Positions 8,578 to 17,558 of a stretch of DNA of 64,000 bases are shown piece after piece. The notes below the pieces were generated by a model. That model saw only the letters and a program-made list of their open reading frames with translations, ran no database searches and was not told the origin of the DNA. The translations under genes and the position numbers were made by a program. Every line of letters starts with the position of its first letter. Position 1 is the stretch's first letter. Location: positions 4,836,001 to 4,900,000 of the forward strand of contig OX442323.1 of NCBI GenBank assembly GCA_949358305.1. The letters are read 5' to 3'. Origin of the DNA: Strigamia acuminata. Lineage: Eukaryota; Arthropoda; Chilopoda; Geophilomorpha; Linotaeniidae.

Positions 8578-11109
8578 AATATTGCGTTATAATTTGACAT
8601 TTTGTGTCTGCTGCCTGGTGTTCGACGAACTCACGTCTCGTGGGTGGAGCGTATTGTGTTTTTTCTTCAATTTTTGCTGTGAAGGCGCGTAGTAGTGTTT
8701 TGTGGGTTTCTCCGGGGGGCGGAGATTGAATTTCGGATGTTGAATTGTTTGTCCCAGCTGGCTGGTATGTTCGAGTCCAAAAACCACAAAACGTTCTATC
8801 TTCAGGCTCCATCACTGGTAGCTCGTTCGCCTTTCGCAAACGCCATATTCTCCGTGGAGTCGGGCAGTACAAGAGGTGGGTGTCGTCCTCGCCGTCGTCG
8901 TCTGGTCCCTGGGGGTCAGAGGCTGGGGCTCTCGAGAGGGCGTCGGCCACATGATTGTACTTCCCGGGGCGGTACGTAATTGTTATATCGCACGCCATTA
9001 ACTCCAGTTGCCATCGTGCGAGTCGGCCGGAGGGTTCCTTGAGCTTCATCAACCAGCTTAGTGCCTGGTGATCTGTCTGAACCTCGAAGTTCGTGTACTC
9101 CAGATAGTCGCGAAATTTCCGAACTGCCCAAATTACGGCTAGGCATTCTAGTTCCGTTGCCGTATAATTTTTCTCCGCGCCCTGTATTTTTCTGCTTATA
9201 AACATACAGGGTACTTCTTGCGAGATTCCGTTGTACACGTGGGTCTGCAGAAGGGCTGCACCCAGTCCGATTTTACTCGCGTCGGTGTGCAACACGAACG
9301 GTCGGTTTAGGTCCGGCAATGGCATCTTTTCGACGTCAGCCAGCATTTGCTTGATAGTGCTAAATGCGGCCTCGCACTGGACCGTCCACTCAAACTCTTT
9401 ATCCGTTCGTAAGAGATCCGTTATAGGCGCGGCCACTTCAGCCAGACCAGAGAGTAGTCGGCCGAAGAAATTGACCATGCCCATGAATCTCTGGACACCT
9501 TTTATATCTTCGGGGGCGGGGAATCCGTTTATTGCTTTGACTTTTTCGGGGTCAATCGCGATTCCCTCGACTCCTATTCGATATCCTAGGAAGGCAAGCT
9601 CTTTCCTGCAAAACTTGCTCTTCCCTGGATGGATGTGGAGTCCTGCCTTGGCTAGGCGAGAGACCACTCTATCGATGTGGTCTATATGTTCTTCGAATGT
9701 GTCCGACGTTATTATGATGTCGTCGAGATACGCCCACACGAAGTCGTGCAGCATATCTCCCAACACGCTTTCGATCAGTTTCTGGAACGTGCTCGGGGCG
9801 TTTACAAGCCCGAACGGCATCACGTTGAACATTAGTCTTCCTATCGGGGAGTAGAAAGCCGTTTTCAGTTTGTCTTCGGGTTTTAGCTCCACTTGCCAAT
9901 ACCCCTTTGACAGGTCCATGGTGGTTACCCACTTGAACGGGCTCAGTTCCCGGAGGATCGAGTCTATAGACGGCATCTGAATCGGGTCTATAACCGTTAT
10001 CGCGTTCAGGGGGCGATAATCAATGCATAGTCGAGGTTCCGAGCCTGGACGCATCACCAGGACGATCCGCATGGCGTATTCGCCCAGGGCTTGCGTTACT
10101 ATGCCCTTGTCGAGCATGTCTTGGCACATTTGCGTCACGATGTCTCTTTTCTGGGGGTTCATCCCCTTGTAAGGCACTCGAATCGGCTTGTCTGTGGTTA
10201 AGACTATTTCGTGTGTTGCTTCCGTCGTTCGACCAGGTGTCTTGGTCAGAATTCTTTCATGCTTTCGAAGCACTCGCCTTAGTAGCGATGCCTCGTTAAC
10301 ACGCAGTGCTGCCTCCCCGACCAGGGTGTCCACGACGTTACTCCTCTGTAATTCCAGAGTGAAGGCTGCGAAATCGTAATCTTGGACGAATTTTCGCAAT
10401 CCTCTTCCGTATTCCTCTTTGTCCTTGGCTTCGTCCAGTAATTTTTGGGGAACTACGGGGACTGACCGTTCTCCCTCGGGACTTATCCAGTTCCATGAAC
10501 GGGTTATCGGGTTTGGCTGAATTTTCAGTTTCGCCATGATGTCCATCCCTAGGAGGAATACTTTGTCGTGGGATGGCAAGACTATGAAGGGGTGGGACAG
10601 GTTCCCCCCCGTCCAGTCGATCATGATGCGAACTACGCCCTTCGGCTTGACGTAGCCGTTGGCGGTGAGCAATTCTACGTTCGCGTTCACTTGTGCCACC
10701 TTCTTTCCAATATCCAAGTCTTTTACTATATCTTCGGATATGAATGAACGATCCGCTCCTGAATCCAGTAGACCGAACAATTTTTGGTTTTCTATCTCCA
10801 CTGGCAGCATACACAGAGTTTCGCAATGTGCTTTCGTGACATTGCAGTGAAATACGCGTAATGTCTGGGGCTCAACCTCCAGATTGAACGGAAGGTCCGT
10901 CCAATCCATGTCGACCTCCGGTTTCGTTCTCACTTGCATACTCGTTAACGTCACTTTTTCCTCCTTCTTCGGAACGATCTGTATGCGGTCTTTGATCTGT
11001 GCCTCTGCCAAGGCATGACCTGCGGGTCCAGTGTGATATTTCTTCTTTTTAATTTCCGCGGCTGGCGCAGACGAAGCTGAATTTATTTCGGCGACGCCTG
11101 CGCTTGGAA
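8573..11109 (-). CDS. pol: Element B pol: protease, reverse transcriptase, RNase H
   Basis: The frame is open from the frameshift site at 11110-11116 and has no obvious ATG near its start, as expected for -1 frameshift expression. Counting from the TTG at 11011: retropepsin with D83 in LLDSGADRSF; reverse transcriptase with YLDD at 428-431 and typical blocks LCIDYRPLN and MPFGLVNAPSTFQ; RNase H with D576 in HTDAS, Glu about 619-621 and D646 in QTDHQA. The frame ends artificially at 8573 in the LTR of copia element A; the real continuation is the integrase at 1-1379. Compared with intact Ty3/gypsy pol the visible parts are full length. Confidence 0.95.
8578..8582. repeat. Right target-site duplication of copia element A (AATAT)
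   Basis: Second copy of the duplication at 1375-1379. On its right the pol frame of element B resumes. Confidence 0.96.
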
Positions 11110-11116
11110 GTTTTTT
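11065..11116 (-). promoter_or_regulatory. Programmed -1 frameshift signal of element B
   Basis: Near the end of gag the zero-frame codons GCA AAA AAC contain the heptamer A-AAA-AAC (11110-11116), a canonical X-XXY-YYZ slippery site. After a 6-nt spacer, GCGCAGGCG (11095-11103) can pair with CGTCTGCGC (11065-11073) in a 9-bp stem with one G-U pair. Slipping back one base enters a frame that stays open through the gag stop into protease. The function is inferred from the geometry. Confidence 0.75.
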
Positions 11117-14100
11117 GCCAGATCAGTTCTTAACTCCATCATCATTTTCATCATGGTTTGCATGATGTCCTTTTCTTTGACGGTTTTCTCACATTTATCT
11201 GAGTAGTGGCCGTATTCTCCACAGCTGTAACATTTGATGTTACTTTTATCCCCTGTGGGAGTGAATCCCGGTTTTTTCGGGACGAAGGGCGTCGGGAATC
11301 GTCTTTTTCCTCCCAATGCTCCTCTCGCTTTTGTTGCTTGCACGTGTGCTCTGAATTGTGTGATTGCCAAGGCCCGGTGTGCATGGTGCAAATAGGGACC
11401 TTGATCGTCGCATCCCGTCGATAAGTTTTCGAGGTGCTCATTTAGGGCTTCCTCGTCGCTCGATGCTGGCTCCTCTTCTTTAGCCGTGGCGAGAGGTGTT
11501 GTCTCTTCGACTTTCTCCATCTGGGTGGAGTCCGTCGAGGTCACCTGCATCGCCGTCGCTGCCGGTGCTTTCTTTGGGGCAGCTATCGGGTTGGCTGGAA
11601 GAATACTGCCTGCTTTAGGCGTCAGCATTCGTCCGAAGGATGCTTCGGTGAGACTCATTATGCCGCTCAAATATTCACTTGGCCTCATTAATTTTTCTGA
11701 GGTCTTGTGGCGTTCGGCGCTCGTCTGCAACCGCTTCTCGTGCGCGTCAGCTTCTTCCGGGGGCAGAGTGGCGTAATACCGCTGTTCTATTTCTAACGTG
11801 TTTGTTAGAAGATAGTTACTGACATCTTGGTAATCGCCAGTGCGGGGTGCACGCATGTCTAGCAGAATTCTTTGCGAGTGGGCCGATAATCCTCCGTAAA
11901 AGATCATCGTAAAACCAGCGGGGTTTATTTCGTACGGCGCTCTTGCAAACAGGAGTTTCGCTCGGGCGTCGTAGTCGGCTAATGTTTCTCCTGGGGCTTG
12001 TCGTAGACCCCGTAATTTGTTACTGATCTCGTCTGGAGTCTCGCCGTATCGGAGATCGAAACGGACGAGAAAATCGTCCCAGGTTGGGTTTTTCAGTCCC
12101 TGGTACCATTCTCGAGCTGACCCCGTAGTTAGCTCCACTAGCCCGTGGGTTAGCATGTCGGCGACGGTGGCTTTTGTCGCTTTCTTGATACGCATTACTT
12201 CGTCCAGGAAGCGGTCTCCGGCCTTCCACGAACCGTCAAATCGCGTTTGAATATAGTGTTGCCAGCGGATGTTACCCGTGGCTTCACTGCTTGGTTCGTT
12301 TCGTACGCCATATTTGCGCTTAACCCTCTCTCCAGCGCGATTATGTTCGTCGCCTGGATGGCCTAGATCGATTCCTTCTCTTCTGAAAGAGTTCAGCAGG
12401 GCTCGGCCTAGCTCAGACATCGTGTAATGTCGGCCAGATGAGTCCTGAAAGTTCCCTTCCTCTGAACGAGGGTTGGAGCTCCGGGAAGAGCGGTCTGAAG
12501 CATTCGGCCGGTTCGACCGGTGCCCATCGCTGCCTTCTTGACTCCTTCCTGTAGACGGTCGACTCGGATGGTCGTCGTCCGACGAATCGGAGGGCTCGGA
12601 GGGATCTCCTTGGGGGTGAAACCTCGGCCCTCTCGGTGGGGTCTCTCCGCCAGCCTTCTTCTGTTTCGAGCCTTCGGATGGCGGCGGCTCCCCTCCGTCG
12701 TTGTTCTCGCAAAAAGAATGCCATCTGTTTTCCTCGCTCTCGGGGCGTTCCCGATTTTTATTTGCGTTTTTCTTTTCGAGTAACGCGTCGATGGCTGCTC
12801 CCGTCTCGGATCTTTTTGAGGGGTGACGGTCCTTTGTTTTTGGGACCGATCCGTCTCTCTTTTGAGATTTCCCCCTTTTTGCCGTTTTTGCCGGCTTTGC
12901 TGCATCTTCTCCTGTGTCGGTATCAGAGCCGCTTGGGGGTTCTGACTTCCGTTTCGGGTTTTCTTCCCTTTTCTTCCTGCCCGAGACACCTTGTTCGTAC
13001 TCTTTTTGGAACTTTTCTGTTTCTTTCTCCCAGTTTTCGGCTTCCCATCTTTTTTGCTCATCTATTATGGCTTGTTTCTTTGCTTTGTACTCTTCGGTCC
13101 ATCTGACTCGGTCCCATTCCTCTTTCTCTTTCAGGAACTGTTCCTTTTCTTTTCTGGCTTCCTCTTCTCTCAACCTCTCGCGATGTTGTTCTTCCCATTT
13201 TTGGTGTTGTAAAATGGCTTCTTCTCGCAACATTTGTAGCTTTTCTGCTTTTCTTTGAGCTACGAGCGCTTGAAATTGGTCCTCGTACTCTTGAGCTTCT
13301 CGATGTCGCCCTTCCACCGTGGCGTTCCATTCTTTTCGAATTTTAGCTTCTCGTTCCTCCCTCATTTTTTGGACCAGTTTTTCTGTTCTCTCGGTGGTTC
13401 TTCTTTCGCGTTGCTCCCTTTCTTCCTCTTCCTTCCAGAGTTCTCGCCGCTCTGCGCTCAGTCTTCGTTGGCGATTAGTCGCTTCTTGTCTGGCTTCTTC
13501 GCGGGCCTTCTCTCTGGATTGGTGAAGTGCCCGGTTGGGGTCTGGCGCGAAACCTCCGGTGTCACTGGGCGTTACCTGGGGCATGGGCGTCTCCGCTGCT
13601 GGTCTTGCGACCGGCGTCGGGGCTTGTGCCGCGCAGATAGCGTCAGTGAGTAGAGTAATCGATTCCCAGACTGACGTTCCTACTGGAATGTCTATCATCG
13701 CTTTCAGTTGGGCAGCTTGCCGTGTCAACCGAATTAGGTGAGATACCTCGAAGGAAACAACCGCAGGACTCGCCGTAACTCGGGGGGTTATCGGGGTCCC
13801 GCCGTCGTTTTTTCGTGGGGTTTGCTCCACGGACGTCTGAGCCGTGGGTGGCGATGGGTTCGTGCCGACCGTGACCGTTATTTTCGGAGCTTCATTCGTC
13901 TCCTCGGTCATCAATATCGATACTCGTCCTGGCGATACGTCGCGAATTTCTTCTCGATTTTCTATGGCTTCCGGATCGGTATCCTCGAAGGGTTGCATAT
14001 TCAAGGGAACCCGCTCTCGCTCTGGCCCGTCTAGGGCCGCGAGCGATGCAGCTTGCTCCTCTTTCTGCGCCTTCGCTCTCCTTTTATTCGCTCGGGCTTT

Positions 14101-14223
14101 CGCCTTTGCGGACATTTCAGGGACGGGACCATCCGATCTCAGGTGGTAGTCGGAGGTCCTTTTTCCCTTCTCGGGCATTCTCTGCTCGGTTTCAGACGTG
14201 GATTGCTCGTCTTTGTCTGACAT
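11083..14223 (-). CDS. gag: Element B Gag
   Basis: A 1046-residue Gag, long for the family. The N-terminal third is polar; residues about 230-420 are almost pure Glu/Arg/Lys/Gln and should form a long charged coiled coil. A low-complexity Pro/Ser/Arg region follows (about 420-640). A retrotransposon-gag core lies near 670-780 (SAREWYQGLKNPTW, FDLRYGE). A single CCHC knuckle near residue 1000 (CYSCGEYGHYSDKC) serves as nucleocapsid. The ATG at 14223 lies 74 bp after the primer site and is preceded by no other ATG in frame. The stop lies 25 bp after the slippery site, so most ribosomes would make Gag only. The very long coiled coil is the odd feature. Confidence 0.93.
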   Translation of the reverse strand: MSDKDEQSTSETEQRMPEKGKRTSDYHLRSDGPVPEMSAKAKARANKRRAKAQKEEQAASLAALDGPERERVPLNMQPFEDTDPEAIENREEIRDVSPGRVSILMTEETNEAPKITVTVGTNPSPPTAQTSVEQTPRKNDGGTPITPRVTASPAVVSFEVSHLIRLTRQAAQLKAMIDIPVGTSVWESITLLTDAICAAQAPTPVARPAAETPMPQVTPSDTGGFAPDPNRALHQSREKAREEARQEATNRQRRLSAERRELWKEEEEREQRERRTTERTEKLVQKMREEREAKIRKEWNATVEGRHREAQEYEDQFQALVAQRKAEKLQMLREEAILQHQKWEEQHRERLREEEARKEKEQFLKEKEEWDRVRWTEEYKAKKQAIIDEQKRWEAENWEKETEKFQKEYEQGVSGRKKREENPKRKSEPPSGSDTDTGEDAAKPAKTAKRGKSQKRDGSVPKTKDRHPSKRSETGAAIDALLEKKNANKNRERPESEENRWHSFCENNDGGEPPPSEGSKQKKAGGETPPRGPRFHPQGDPSEPSDSSDDDHPSRPSTGRSQEGSDGHRSNRPNASDRSSRSSNPRSEEGNFQDSSGRHYTMSELGRALLNSFRREGIDLGHPGDEHNRAGERVKRKYGVRNEPSSEATGNIRWQHYIQTRFDGSWKAGDRFLDEVMRIKKATKATVADMLTHGLVELTTGSAREWYQGLKNPTWDDFLVRFDLRYGETPDEISNKLRGLRQAPGETLADYDARAKLLFARAPYEINPAGFTMIFYGGLSAHSQRILLDMRAPRTGDYQDVSNYLLTNTLEIEQRYYATLPPEEADAHEKRLQTSAERHKTSEKLMRPSEYLSGIMSLTEASFGRMLTPKAGSILPANPIAAPKKAPAATAMQVTSTDSTQMEKVEETTPLATAKEEEPASSDEEALNEHLENLSTGCDDQGPYLHHAHRALAITQFRAHVQATKARGALGGKRRFPTPFVPKKPGFTPTGDKSNIKCYSCGEYGHYSDKCEKTVKEKDIMQTMMKMMMELRTDLAKNFQAQASPK

Positions 14224-14297
14224 TTTCTTTCGGTAATTCTACGATTTGGGTTATCTTATTGAGAGATCACAAGTTCAGATTTGAGATTTATTTCTAA

Positions 14298-14315
14298 ATC
14301 CCGGACAGGCCCCCA
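14298..14315 (-). promoter_or_regulatory. Primer binding site, tRNA-Pro-like
   Basis: On the minus strand TGGGGGCCTGTCCGGGAT starts two bases after the 5' LTR. It matches the 3' end complement of animal tRNA-Pro (TGGGGGCTCGTCCGGGAT, as used by murine leukaemia virus) at 16 of 18 positions. The two adjacent mismatches may reflect the host tRNA or drift. Confidence 0.7.
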
Positions 14316-14317
14316 CG

Positions 14318-15137
14318 TGTCGCGTCCTACTTGGTATAGGTTTAAATAGCGCTAACGTGTAATACTTTACCTGTGATCAATTATGTAAATACCCAAATGA
14401 ATACCAAATGTATGTAAATAAACAGGTAATTTATTCACCAGGCTTTATGCCTTTAAAATACACTCAGTAATAATTCTAGAGTCGACGTGGTCAGCGTCGA
14501 ACAAAGGATTTCTCAAGATGGCGTCGTCGATTCCGCGTGGTCGGCGGAACAAAGGCGGCGTCTCGAGTTGTCGTCAATTCGTCACGGATTCGTCTTCACG
14601 GACGCGGTGGAATGCTCTTTCGAGTCTTCTATCCGTGCCTGTTGTCTAGGGTTTGTTTAGCGTCGCAGAGGCCTCGTCTAGGAACTTTGGGGTTCCCTAC
14701 AAAGCACTCGGACACTTACTTCGGCGAATAATCGTCTGGGCGATTATTCTGGGTGATTTCACAAGGGCTATTCTCGTGCTTTCGCAGGAATAGCTCGCAA
14801 GTGACTTCGTGAGAGTTACAGTTTGCACTTTACTCAGCGATCCTCGATCAATCCTAACTTGTAGTTGAAGTTGGCCTGACGGTGAGGTAGTTGCTGTGTT
14901 CTTGGTGTCGTTTGTGTAAGTTCTGACTTTAGGCGGGAAACACAGCCTTTTATGCAGTGGGGTGAAGGGCCGGCGATCAACCAATGGGGGCTGACCATCA
15001 GCCGCTTCCTCCCCCTCGGGGCACACACCTGCCATGGGGAGGTGGAGCCAACTCGGGGGGGAACGACTCTTCAATCACAGTGACTCAGAGGACAAGCATC
15101 CGCCCTGGGGGGACACTTATCCAACTGGGTCACCACA
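14318..15137 (-). repeat. 5' LTR of element B
   Basis: 820 bp, in element orientation TGTGGTGACCC...GGACGCGACA. Homologous along its length to the solo LTR at 22106-22928. On the minus strand a TATA-like CATAAAAGG lies at 14946-14954 and a polyadenylation signal AATAAA at 14430-14435. The boundary with element C's interrupted pol is sharp. Confidence 0.93.
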
Positions 15138-17551
15138 AGATGCACACCTGTTTCCATTCCAAGTTGGATAGAAATGGGTGATCTCCTCTGGTTCGATATA
15201 ATCATAATCCGGAGTGTCTAGTGCAGACAGTGGAGCGCGTGATAATGCGTCCGCTACTTGGTTCATTGCACCGCGTCTAAAAATAATTTTAAACGCGCCA
15301 CATTGTATTTTGACGGCCCAACGACCAAACCTTCCCGATGGTTCCGGCGTACTCATCAACCAGCTAAGGGCCTTAGCATCGGACTCGAGAGTGAAAGTCG
15401 TGTATTCAATATAAGGGCGAAATCTTTCGATTGCCCATACAACGGCCAAACACTCCAATTCCGGCGTAGAATACCTTACTTCGGCCCCGTGTAACACTCG
15501 ACTGGCGTACGCGACTGCTTTTGGGACCATAATTAATTTCTGTTTCTTTTCACAGAATAATTCTACGTCTTGACAGAGTACTGCACCTAAACCTGAATGA
15601 GAAGCATCTGTCAAAATGACAAAAGGCTTATTCATATCTGGCATGTGGAGAAGGGCTTGGTCCTTGTCACACAAAATATCTTTGATAGTTTCGAATGCAG
15701 TTGTTTGTGGATCATCCCACACAAACTTTGCTTGATCATGCATAATATTGGTCAATGGACGAGCAATATTTGCGATGTTAGGAATGAATTTTCGGAAAAA
15801 ATTCGCAAGTCCTACAAATCTTTGAATGTCTTTAGAACAAGTCGGTTTGGGAAAATTCCTTACAGCCGAGACTTTGTCCGGGTCTGGAAGAAGAGATCCC
15901 TCGGAAATTAAATGGCCTAAAAATCGTAATGATGTTCGACCAAATTTTGACTTGTCTTTATTGATAGTTAGATTTGCGGCATCTAACTTCTCAAGTACGT
16001 CTTTAATATGTAATAAATGATTTTCCCATGTGTCGGAAAAAATAATTATATCGTCTAAGTAGACCAGAGCGTGTTTATATAAAGAGTCACCCAATACGGT
16101 AGTCATGAGGTGTTGAAAAGAGCTAGGTGCATTACAAAGACCAAATGGCAGTCTCTTGAATTGAAATTTGCCTTTTGGAGTGTAAAAAGCAGTTTTGCTC
16201 TTATCCTCCTCCTCCATTTCCATTTGATGATAACCTTTAGTTAAATCAATGGATGTAAAGTACTTGGCCTGATTAGTATGGTGAATTAATAGGTCAATAC
16301 TTGGCATTTGAATTGCATCAACTTCTGTGATCGCATTCAACCAGCGGTAGTCGATACATAATCGATACTTCCCGCCGGGTTTAGCCACTATGACGGGGTG
16401 ACTTATATAAGGGCCAGTGGCAGGTTCGATTAACCCATCAGCCTCTAACTCCTCGACCAATTCCGTCATAATGGCCTTCTTGGCTGGATTGTACATTCTA
16501 TATGGCTGGTGTTTCCAAGTAGCACCAGGTTTAAACTTGATGCTGTGCTTGGCCACCTTCGTACAGCCCAATTGATCTCGAAATACGTTTTTTAATTGCA
16601 AAAGAACGTTTACGAGTAACCGTTTTTCTTCCGCCGAGCTGTTGCAGCCTTCGACGAGTTTTTCTGCCCAATCAGGTGAAGTGGGAGTTCCTTCACCTTG
16701 GAGACCCAAAGTCCTAATGCTTGCTAAACAACAGTTAAGTTCAGTGGTCTCGTATGGCGCTGTCCATCCGGGCATGTCATCACAGGTGAACACAGCCCGT
16801 CGAGGATTAGGGTTTATCCCCGTTCTACGCATAAAATTGTGACCCAAAATCAACCCACATACATTCTTGTGTAGAATTATGAAGGTCATAGGTGTAACTC
16901 TCCTTTTATCGGCCCATTTGACACAAAGACAAACTTGACCGATAGGTCGGTGATCTATTCCGACCGCGCAGACACGCATTCCGCGGGGACATTCTTGTAT
17001 GAATTCCACCGGAATTTCTGTGTTTGAAAGGAGTTGTACTCCAATAAAACATTGGGTGGCTCCAGAGTCCATTAGTGCGTTGTAATCTAAACCTCCAATT
17101 TGGACATTCATACGCGGATCATCTTTGCCACCATTAATTAATTTGCTATTGCAAAGTTTGCCAAGAAATATTTTTCGTTCTTTCTTGTTCCATTTTTCAA
17201 GTTTAAGAATTTTCCTTAACTTGAAAACTTTGGGTACAAGCGGTTTCTTTGGCGCATTCCAACTTCCACTGAAAATACTCAAATTTTCTAGTTGGTCTGT
17301 CATGATTTTTAAATTCTCATCGACACCACCAGTGGAACTACTAGCTTTCCGACAGACAGGCACTGCTTCGTAAGAAATGACCAACGATGGTGGTTTATTC
17401 TTCGAATCATCGACATAAGGTACTGTGAGATGACTAGGCTTATGTCTTATTTTAATTTCTTTTTTATGAAAAAATAAATCATTTGAAAATTCCGAGAGAG
17501 GAAACAACTCGTTAGGCGGGGGTTGGGCAACTTGAACAACCCCCTGAATCA
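15117..17551 (-). CDS. pol: Element C pol (protease, RT, RNase H), truncated
   Basis: The frame opens at the frameshift site and lacks a needed ATG. Counting from the TTG at 17507: a Lys-rich pre-protease segment; retropepsin with D147 in LMDSGATQCF; reverse transcriptase with LCIDYRWLN near 383-391, LPFGLCNAPSSFQ near 453-465 and YLDD at 483-486; RNase H beginning near 625 with Asp in ILTDASHSGLG and a later ESDAKALSW. The last few codons and the stop (15117-15137) come from the inserted LTR of element B, so integrase is missing here. There is no internal stop, so C looks intact before B's insertion. It is related to but clearly distinct from element B's pol. Confidence 0.93.
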
Positions 17552-17558
17552 GTTTTTT
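17518..17558 (-). promoter_or_regulatory. Programmed -1 frameshift signal of element C
   Basis: The last gag codons read ACA AAA AAC TGA, giving the canonical heptamer A-AAA-AAC (17552-17558) directly before the gag stop. After a 7-nt spacer, GGGGGTTG (17537-17544) and CAACCCCC (17518-17525) form a perfect 8-bp GC-rich stem with an 11-nt loop. A -1 slip enters the pol frame, which is open from that point. Slippery site, spacing and stem fit the textbook pattern; function is inferred. Confidence 0.82.

Larger units (their letters stand above)
1..15137 (-). mobile_element. Ty3/gypsy LTR retrotransposon B (3' end outside window)
   Basis: Order on the minus strand: 5' LTR (14318-15137), tRNA-Pro-like primer site, gag, a -1 frameshift signal, protease, reverse transcriptase, RNase H, then integrase. 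The body is interrupted by copia element A at 1380-8577. Apart from that insertion all reading frames are open, so the element was probably intact when A arrived. Its right end abuts the broken pol of element C, so B inserted into C. The 3' LTR lies left of the window, so LTR divergence and the target duplication cannot be assessed. A solo LTR of the same family lies at 22106-22928 in the opposite orientation. Confidence 0.93.

Noticed and set aside
12408-13330. Several long frames on both strands inside element B gag
   Set aside because: They are alternative frames of the repetitive Glu/Arg/Lys-coding stretch and have no independent domain.
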